Positions 58,143 to 64,000 of a stretch of DNA of 64,000 bases are shown here, one piece after another; the first letter of the stretch is position 1, and the number at the start of each line of letters is the position of its first letter. The notes under the pieces are model-generated. The model was not told the origin of the DNA and did not search any database. It saw nothing but the letters and a program-made list of their open reading frames with translations. The position numbers and the translations under genes are program-made. Origin of the DNA: CBDUEV01 sp965366365 (lineage in GTDB: Bacteria; Actinomycetota; Acidimicrobiia; Spongiisociales; JAENVV01); contig CBDUEV010000006.1 in the NCBI GenBank assembly GCA_965366365.1, positions 1-64,000 of the forward strand. Direction: 5' to 3'.

Positions 58143-60581
58143 ATGTCAATCAACGAAGACCAGATCGAAACGCCCGATATCGACATCAATCAGGAGATGT
58201 CGTCCTCGTTCCTCGAGTACGCCATGTCGGTCATCGTGTCACGGGCCCTCCCCGATGTTCGCGACGGGCTCAAGCCGGTCCAGCGGAGAATCATCTACTC
58301 GATGTTCGAGAACGGGCTGACCGCCTCGTCGCAGCACCGGAAGTCGGCCACGGTCGTCGGCTCGGTGATGGGTGACTACCACCCCCACTCGAACGACGCC
58401 ATCTATGACGCCCTGGTGCGCATGGGCCAGGACTTCTCACTGCGAAACCCCCTTATCCATCCCCAGGGCAACTTCGGCACGCCCGATGACCCGCCCGGAG
58501 CCATGCGATACACCGAGTGTCGCCTCCAGCCGCTTGCCGACCATCTCCTCGAGAACATCAAGGAAAATACGGTCGATTTCGACTTGAACTACTCGGGCGA
58601 GAAGAGCGAGCCGACCGTGCTGCCCGCCCGGTTCCCGAACCTCCTCGTCAACGGCTCGACGGGGATCGCCGTCGGAATGGCGACGAACATGGCGCCCCAC
58701 AACCTCGGCGAGGTCGTCGACGCGGTCCTGTACTCCATCGACAACCCCGACGCTCCGCCCGAGGCCTACCTCGATTATGTGAAGGGACCGGACTTCCCGA
58801 CCGGCGGTTACATTCTCGGCAACTCCGGCATCCGCGAGGCGCTTCTCACCGGCCGGGGCTCGATCAAGATTCGCGCCGTGACGGACGTGCAGGAGGTCCG
58901 GAAGGGCAAGACCGCCATCGTGGTGACCGAGCTGCCGTACCAGACGTCGGCAGATCGAATCATCAAGAAGACGGCGGATCTCGTCAACGACAAGAAGCTC
59001 GACGGGATCAGCGACATTCGGAACGAGTCCAGCTCCCGGGTAGGGACCCGGATCGTCATCGAGCTCAAGCGCGACGCCGTGCCTCAGGTGGTGGTCAACC
59101 AGCTGTTCAAGCTCACCCAGCTCCAGGACTCGTTCGGCGTGAACAATGTGGCGCTCGTCGATGGTGTGCCTCGCACCCTCAGCCTCGCCGACCAGATCGG
59201 CTACTACGTCGATCACCAGATGGAAGTGATCCGCAGGCGGACTGAGCATCGCCTCAGCGAGGCCGAGAAGCGGGCCCACATCCTCGAAGGCCTGATCATC
59301 GCGGTTGACAACATCGACGAGGTGATCTCCATCATCCGCGGCGCCTCGGATACCGAATCGGCCCGCTTGGCGTTGATCGAGCGCTTCGAACTCTCCGAGA
59401 TCCAGGCCCGCGCCATTCTCGAAATGCAGCTGCGGCGACTCACGGGTCTGGCCGTCGACGAGCTCCGCTCGGAGTACGGCGAACTGCAGGAGGCCATCGC
59501 CGAATACCGGGCGATCCTGGCTGATCCGCAACGACAGCGCGACATCATCAAGGACGAATTGTCGGATATCCGCAACAAGTACGCCGAGCCGCGCCGGAGC
59601 CGGATCATCCCCGACGAAGGCAACCTCTCCCTCGAAGACCTCATCGCCGACGACGAGCTGATCGTGTCGGTGACCGAGTCGGGCTACATCAAATCGGTCC
59701 CCGCCAATGTGTACCGATCTCAGGGGCGGGGCGGCAGGGGAGTGAAGGCCGCCGAGATCCACGAAGACGATGTGGTGACCCACCTACTCCACACGACGGC
59801 CCACGCCTACCTTCTCTTTTTCACGAACCGCGGCAAGGTGCACCGCGTCAAGGCGCACGAGATCCCTCGCCAGAGCCGCACCTCGAAAGGCGTCATGGCC
59901 CAGGCCGTTCTGCCGCTCGAACCCGACGAACGGATCGAGGCCATCGTCGACACGCGTGATTACGAAACCTCCCGATACCTCGTGATGGTCACCAGGAAGG
60001 GTGTCGTGAAGAAGACGCCGTTCCAGGACTACGACTCCCGTCAGAGCACGCTGATCGCCATCAACCTCCAAGAAGGGGACGAAGTGGTGGAGGTCCGGAC
60101 GACCAACGGCGAGAACGACGTCCTGTTGTTCACCCGTGACGGCATGGGCATTCGCTTCGCCGAATCCGACCTTCGACCCATGGGCCGCGCCACACAGGGT
60201 GTGCGTGGGATCAAGCTGCGCGAAGGAGACGCGGTTATTGGGGCCGCGTCGAACGTCGAGGGCGAGGAGATCCTGATCCTCACCTCGGGCGGGTACGGGA
60301 AACGAACGAAGATCAATGAGTTCCGACCGCAAAAGAGGGGCGGGCTCGGTCTCAAAGCCATGAAACTGACCCGGACCCGCGGCTCACTCGTGGGTGCCCG
60401 AGCCGTCAACCCTGGCGATCAGATCTTCGTGATCGCATCCGATGGCGTGGCCATCAGGACGAATGCGGACTCCGTGAGCCGGCAGAAACGGGAGGCGTCG
60501 GGCGTCAAGGTCATCGACATGTCCGCAGATGCCTCGGTGGCTGCCTTCGCCAAGGTGGTAGCGGAGGAGGTCGACGGGTGA
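58143..60581 (+). CDS. gyrA: DNA gyrase subunit A
   Basis: Encodes 812 aa. Winged-helix with catalytic Tyr123 (AMRYTE), tower and coiled coil, and a C-terminal pinwheel carrying the GyrA box QGRGGRG near residue 525, which marks it as gyrase rather than topoisomerase IV. The quinolone pocket is atypical: residues 80-89 read HPHSNDAIYD where HPHGDSAVYD or HPHGDASIYD is usual. The following segment NPLIHPQGNFGT also departs from VDGQGNFGS. Confidence 0.96.
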   Translation: MSINEDQIETPDIDINQEMSSSFLEYAMSVIVSRALPDVRDGLKPVQRRIIYSMFENGLTASSQHRKSATVVGSVMGDYHPHSNDAIYDALVRMGQDFSLRNPLIHPQGNFGTPDDPPGAMRYTECRLQPLADHLLENIKENTVDFDLNYSGEKSEPTVLPARFPNLLVNGSTGIAVGMATNMAPHNLGEVVDAVLYSIDNPDAPPEAYLDYVKGPDFPTGGYILGNSGIREALLTGRGSIKIRAVTDVQEVRKGKTAIVVTELPYQTSADRIIKKTADLVNDKKLDGISDIRNESSSRVGTRIVIELKRDAVPQVVVNQLFKLTQLQDSFGVNNVALVDGVPRTLSLADQIGYYVDHQMEVIRRRTEHRLSEAEKRAHILEGLIIAVDNIDEVISIIRGASDTESARLALIERFELSEIQARAILEMQLRRLTGLAVDELRSEYGELQEAIAEYRAILADPQRQRDIIKDELSDIRNKYAEPRRSRIIPDEGNLSLEDLIADDELIVSVTESGYIKSVPANVYRSQGRGGRGVKAAEIHEDDVVTHLLHTTAHAYLLFFTNRGKVHRVKAHEIPRQSRTSKGVMAQAVLPLEPDERIEAIVDTRDYETSRYLVMVTRKGVVKKTPFQDYDSRQSTLIAINLQEGDEVVEVRTTNGENDVLLFTRDGMGIRFAESDLRPMGRATQGVRGIKLREGDAVIGAASNVEGEEILILTSGGYGKRTKINEFRPQKRGGLGLKAMKLTRTRGSLVGARAVNPGDQIFVIASDGVAIRTNADSVSRQKREASGVKVIDMSADASVAAFAKVVAEEVDG

Positions 60582-60732
60582 GACGGGAACCGATCGGCCC
60601 TCCAGGCCGTTGTAGAAGCGTCGCCGGGAACGGTCCCCACGGGCCGGTCTCGAACGACGAGAAAGCGGGTGTAGCAGGCATCGGCCGTTACACTCCGGTA
60701 GGTTCAACCCAACGTCAAGGGAGTTGACGCAG

Positions 60733-61242
60733 ATGGCTTCAGTACGTCGCGTTCGAAGGATCGTTCGCAAGATCGATCCGTGGACCGTACTCAAGGTCTC
60801 CTTTGTCTTCTACGCGGTCATGGCGTTGGGCTTGGTACTCGGCCTTGTGATCTTCTGGGCATTCGTCAATCAGGCTGGGTACCCCGATACCGTCGAAAGC
60901 CTGCTCGCCGATCTCGGCCTGTGGGACGCCGGTGAATCGCCGACCGTGCCGGAGGGCGACTATCTCTTCCGCGCCATCGCCTTCCTCGGCGTGGCCTGGG
61001 CGGTCATGATGACCGGGCTCACCACCCTCTCGGCCGTCATGTACAACCTCATCTCGGACATGGTGGGAGGCATCGAATTCGTCGTGTTGGAAGAGAGCCT
61101 CGCCGGCTCGACGCCGGTCGAACCTTCGTCTCTCCCGGTGCGGCAGGTCCAGTCCTGGCAGACCAACCCGCCGCCGGCCAAGGCAAGCCAGCCTGGCGCC
61201 AAAGAAGCGCCGGAAGGTTCATCGGTCAGCTCTCCGCTGTGA
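60733..61242 (+). CDS. DUF3566 membrane protein
   Basis: Encodes 169 aa. DUF3566 pattern: VRRIVRKIDPWTVLKVSFVF, helix at about 22-45, a hydrophilic loop, second helix at about 82-105, then a Pro/Ser-rich tail. It sits immediately after gyrA, as Rv0007 does in Mycobacterium. The ATG at 60733 has AAGGGAG nine bases upstream; TACACT at 60689-60694 may be its -10. Function unknown. The tRNA-Ile/Ala pair that follows in Mycobacterium is not here. The 3' end overlaps the convergent kinase gene by 17 bp. Confidence 0.85.
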   Translation: MASVRRVRRIVRKIDPWTVLKVSFVFYAVMALGLVLGLVIFWAFVNQAGYPDTVESLLADLGLWDAGESPTVPEGDYLFRAIAFLGVAWAVMMTGLTTLSAVMYNLISDMVGGIEFVVLEESLAGSTPVEPSSLPVRQVQSWQTNPPPAKASQPGAKEAPEGSSVSSPL

Positions 61243-63010
61243 CCCTTCCGGGCTGAGGCTGGCGGGGGGTGAGGTTCCGCCCGGGGCGGTCCTGGTCCAC
61301 CCGCCATGTCACGCCGTGGGCCTCATGGGGCCGAGACGACACGATGCGGTCGGGGAAGATCGCCCAGAAGCAGGCACCACCGAGGTATTCGGAGGTGCGA
61401 TAGCCGGTGCGACCCTTGTGGGCGCCGACGATGGCGGCCACGATGGCCAGACCGATGCCCGAGCCCTGCACCGTGCTGCTGAAGCGGTTTGAGCCCCGCT
61501 CGAAACGATCCCAGATGACCGCCTGATACTTCTTTGCCACGCCTGGTCCGTTGTCGTGGACCTCGACGACCAAATCCGAGCCATCGCGCGCGACCCGCAG
61601 GAGGGTCTTGCCCCCGCCGTACCTGTTGGCGTTGGTGAGCAGATTGGCGACGACCTGGATGATCCGGTCACCGTCGACTCGCAGCGTGACGCCTGCGTCG
61701 AGATCCACCGCCACCGTGGCGGCGGCCGAGCCGACAGCCTGAAGAGCGGCGTTGACGACGGAGGACGCTTCGACGAGTTCCTCTCGCAAGGTGATCTGAG
61801 CGTTCTTCTCTCGCGAGAGCAGCACGAGGTCCATGACGATGCGACCCATGTACTGCGCCTGGTCGCGGATGATCCCTGAGAACTCCGCCCGCTCCTCGGG
61901 TCCCAGTTCGCCTTGGTCCGCATCGAGCAGCTCGAGGAAGCCGATCATCGACGTGAGGGGAGTGCGGAGCTCGTGTGAGATGGAAGACACGAGAGCCGAC
62001 CTTTCCCTCTCCACCAAGCTCCGGTTCTCTTGGATCGCCAAACCCTGGCGGACTATGACCAGCGTGGCCACGGCCAGCGTGGCCAGGAAGAGAACCAGAT
62101 CCGGACCGTCCACCGCGGTGTGGAACACGCGGTAGGAGAGGAATCCGACCATGCTCAAGGCGACGCTGTAGGGAAGGGCCATCGACCACCATGGCATCTT
62201 CCCGTCCACGTATTCGCGCGGCGGGGGTGCCTGGCCGACCAAGGCGCCGGACGCCAGCACGAACAGGACGGCTGTCAGGTAAGGACCAAAATTCGGGGCA
62301 GCTTCCTCGAACAACTTGCCGGCTCCCGACAGGAGAAACCCGAGGTCGCCGAAAGTGAGGGCCACATAGCTGGCGCTCAACAGAATCAGCCGCACGTCGA
62401 AGTGGTGGCTCCCTCGTCGGACCACCACCAGCATGAGCACGATCAACAGGACTGCATCGAGGGCGAGGTATAGGGAACCGAAGAACCTATCGAAGAAGGG
62501 GGCTCCCTCGGTGGCCTGCCACATCTTGTCGAGGGCCAGAACCCAGAAGAGCGCGGCGGCCGACACGGCGCCGACCAGGCCGTCGAGGAGCAGCCGGAGG
62601 CGTTGACGGTTGTTGCCCGAGATCTGTGGGAGCTTGGCGAGGCCGGCCGCAACGAACAGATATCCGCCTGCGAAGAACGCATCGAACGGGCCGTAGGCCG
62701 GGGGTTGATACCCCAAGGCGTCGGCAGCCGCGACCACGAGGACGCCAACGCCGCCGGCCGAGACACCCAATCCGAGCAGGATCCAGGTTGGTCGCTCGTC
62801 ACGAGGCAGGTCGCGGGCTCCAGCGAAAAACAACAGGCCGGCGGCTAGGAATCCGACCATGATGCCGACCGGCCCGGCGACCTCGGAGACGTTCGGATCG
62901 GCCACAACGGCTATCAGGCAGCCCGCGACGAAAAGGCCGGCACCGGTGCTCACCATGAGGCGGCGTCGGCTTACGGCTTTGACTCCACGAGTCGGCGTCT
63001 CGCTGTGCAC
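61226..63010 (-). CDS. Membrane sensor histidine kinase, orphan
   Basis: Encodes 594 aa. About ten N-terminal membrane helices (residues ~20-330) form an unrecognised sensor region. The DHp box is SSISHELRTPLTSM and the ATPase has N box LLTNANRYG, G1 DNGPGV and G2 GSGIGLAIV, so the kinase looks active. A ~40-residue basic tail follows. No response regulator lies next to it. The GTG at 63010 is the chosen start; no clear ribosome site. The 3' end overlaps the DUF3566 gene. Confidence 0.88.
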   Translation of the reverse strand: MHSETPTRGVKAVSRRRLMVSTGAGLFVAGCLIAVVADPNVSEVAGPVGIMVGFLAAGLLFFAGARDLPRDERPTWILLGLGVSAGGVGVLVVAAADALGYQPPAYGPFDAFFAGGYLFVAAGLAKLPQISGNNRQRLRLLLDGLVGAVSAAALFWVLALDKMWQATEGAPFFDRFFGSLYLALDAVLLIVLMLVVVRRGSHHFDVRLILLSASYVALTFGDLGFLLSGAGKLFEEAAPNFGPYLTAVLFVLASGALVGQAPPPREYVDGKMPWWSMALPYSVALSMVGFLSYRVFHTAVDGPDLVLFLATLAVATLVIVRQGLAIQENRSLVERERSALVSSISHELRTPLTSMIGFLELLDADQGELGPEERAEFSGIIRDQAQYMGRIVMDLVLLSREKNAQITLREELVEASSVVNAALQAVGSAAATVAVDLDAGVTLRVDGDRIIQVVANLLTNANRYGGGKTLLRVARDGSDLVVEVHDNGPGVAKKYQAVIWDRFERGSNRFSSTVQGSGIGLAIVAAIVGAHKGRTGYRTSEYLGGACFWAIFPDRIVSSRPHEAHGVTWRVDQDRPGRNLTPRQPQPGRVTAES

Positions 63011-63048
63011 CTCATAGGTATCGGCCGGCTGGGCGTCGAGCTGAATGA

Positions 63049-64000
63049 TTAGTCAGATCGTGCCGCCAGGGAGTCGTTCATCGCAGAGTCGGTCAGGTCG
63101 ATGAGGATCTCCGCTTGGGCAGGGGGTTCGACGAAACCCACCACGTCTGCGATGTGGCCCGCCAAGGATTCCATCATGGCTATCACCTGAGCAGAGTCGT
63201 GGTAGAGAGTGTGCGTGAAACGAATCCCACTCTGACCCAATGCAACGGCCGGAAAGGTGGCAATATTCACGTAAAATCCATCGTTCATGAGGCGCTTGGC
63301 GACCTCCACGGCGCGCTCGGTTTGTCCGATCTTGGCGAACCAGATGGGGGTCAATTCGTGCGCAGCCATGGGAAGTTCCAGTTCCAAAGCCGCCGACCGA
63401 ACTTCTTGGATCTGTTCGCCCATCCTTGCCCTGAGTTCGGCGTGCTCGGCCGAGAGGTGGAGATCCGCCGAGGCGACGGCCGCCCCGAGCTCGGCCGGGT
63501 GCACAGGACCGCCAAAGATGAGCGGGCCACTGAGCATCTGCACCCGGCGGGCCGTTTCCTTGTCGGGTAGCGCGATGGCTGCGCCGCCGGAGCCGAAGGA
63601 TTTCGAGAGAGAGCCGGCCACGACCATACGCTCACGCATGGGCACCTGATCGAGGACGTACCCGCAACCGTGGAGGCCTTGCCAGCCGAACCCGTGAGCG
63701 TCGTCGAAGTAGAGGTGGAGGTTCGGGTGGTTGTCCAATCGGGCCACGATGTCCCTGACCGGAGCCACGTCACCGAGCATCGAGTAGACGCCGTCGGCCA
63801 GATACCAAACGGAGCGATGACGAGGGGCGAGTTCGTCGAGAGCCCTATCGAGGGCGGCCATATCGTTGTGGGGGAGCAGGCGCACTTCGATCCCCTTCGA
63901 CTGGAGGACGTCCGTGGCCAGGTGAACCGAGGAATGCGCCTGGGCGTCGACGAGGGCGACATCCCCCTCGCCCAGCAGGACGGGGAGGGCCGACAGATGC
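63049..64000 (-). CDS. PLP-dependent alpha-oxoamine synthase-like aminotransferase, 5' end outside window
   Basis: At least 317 aa of the C-terminal part; the frame is open to the window edge. The class-II aminotransferase core is visible: DAQAHSSVH, YFDDAHGFGWQG (cofactor Asp and His) and the Schiff-base Lys in GSLSKSFGSGGA. This is the pattern of KBL/BioF/serine palmitoyltransferase relatives, but the Lys motif differs from BioF, so the substrate is open. It ends 38 bp before the kinase start and may share its transcript. Confidence 0.82.
   Translation of the reverse strand, partial: HLSALPVLLGEGDVALVDAQAHSSVHLATDVLQSKGIEVRLLPHNDMAALDRALDELAPRHRSVWYLADGVYSMLGDVAPVRDIVARLDNHPNLHLYFDDAHGFGWQGLHGCGYVLDQVPMRERMVVAGSLSKSFGSGGAAIALPDKETARRVQMLSGPLIFGGPVHPAELGAAVASADLHLSAEHAELRARMGEQIQEVRSAALELELPMAAHELTPIWFAKIGQTERAVEVAKRLMNDGFYVNIATFPAVALGQSGIRFTHTLYHDSAQVIAMMESLAGHIADVVGFVEPPAQAEILIDLTDSAMNDSLAARSD

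Noticed and set aside
58437..59783. Open frame of about 448 codons antisense to gyrA
   Set aside because: Shadow of gyrA; composition is His/Asp/Val-rich and no domain is recognisable.
60582..61225. tRNA-Ile and tRNA-Ala expected after gyrA by comparison with Mycobacterium
   Set aside because: No cloverleaf or T-arm sequence was found between gyrA and the kinase gene.

Overview
This is a GC-rich chromosomal segment from an actinobacterium, and it contains the replication origin. From about 42 kb to 61 kb the order is sigM, anti-sigma, trxB, trxA, cwlM-like, parB, parA, rsmG, jag, yidC, yidD, rnpA, rpmH, oriC, dnaA, dnaN, recF, DUF721/DciA, gyrB, gyrA, DUF3566. This is the order known around the origin of Mycobacterium. 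A PPOX/F420-type oxidoreductase and the two-gene pseudokinase/CwlM arrangement fit the same phylum. Several genes lack Shine-Dalgarno sequences and the GyrA sequence is unusual, so a deep-branching class such as Acidimicrobiia is my best guess. The class is inference, not shown by the sequence. I see no rRNA, tRNA, CRISPR array, prophage or insertion sequence.

Layout. (1) 0.1-12.2 kb: eight plus-strand genes, mostly joined by stop/start overlaps, encode a surface membrane protein, an ABC-2 exporter (ATPase and permease), a coiled-coil membrane protein with a Gly-Gln/Glu repeat, a MoxR AAA+ ATPase, a DUF58 protein and two membrane-anchored von Willebrand A proteins. They look like one envelope-associated machine. 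(2) 12.3-28 kb: mixed housekeeping and catabolic genes (endonuclease IV, pyrE, phosphatase, RNase HI, short-chain cis-prenyltransferase, rhodanese, AtuA-type protein, GNAT, Xaa-Pro aminopeptidase, EEP hydrolase, haloalkane dehalogenase, PPOX oxidoreductase, DUF1028, SH3 lipoprotein, subtilase). (3) 28-34.2 kb: arginine biosynthesis on the minus strand, argC-argJ-argB then argR-argG-argH, without argD or argF. Both transcription units start at near-consensus promoters placed almost on the start codon. (4) 34.3-40.9 kb: M1 lipoprotein peptidase, CCA-adding-type enzyme, DinB, PilT, a deacetylase and a divergent acetyltransferase. (5) 40.9-46.4 kb: pseudokinase, SigM-type sigma factor, anti-sigma factor, small membrane protein, thioredoxin reductase, thioredoxin and a catalytically degenerate amidase (CwlM-like). 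(6) 46.5-61.2 kb: ParABS partitioning, ribosome/membrane biogenesis genes, origin, replication genes and gyrase. (7) 61.2-64 kb: an orphan membrane histidine kinase and a PLP enzyme cut by the window edge.

Points that stand out: a pseudokinase corresponding to the C-terminal part of mycobacterial MviN but with no MurJ flippase in front of it; loss of amidase zinc ligands in the neighbouring CwlM-like protein; a GyrA quinolone pocket reading HPHSND instead of HPHGDS; an inverted repeat centred on the predicted gyrB transcription start; many -10 elements placed 6-8 nt from start codons (leaderless mRNAs); and two parS sites between rsmG and jag.
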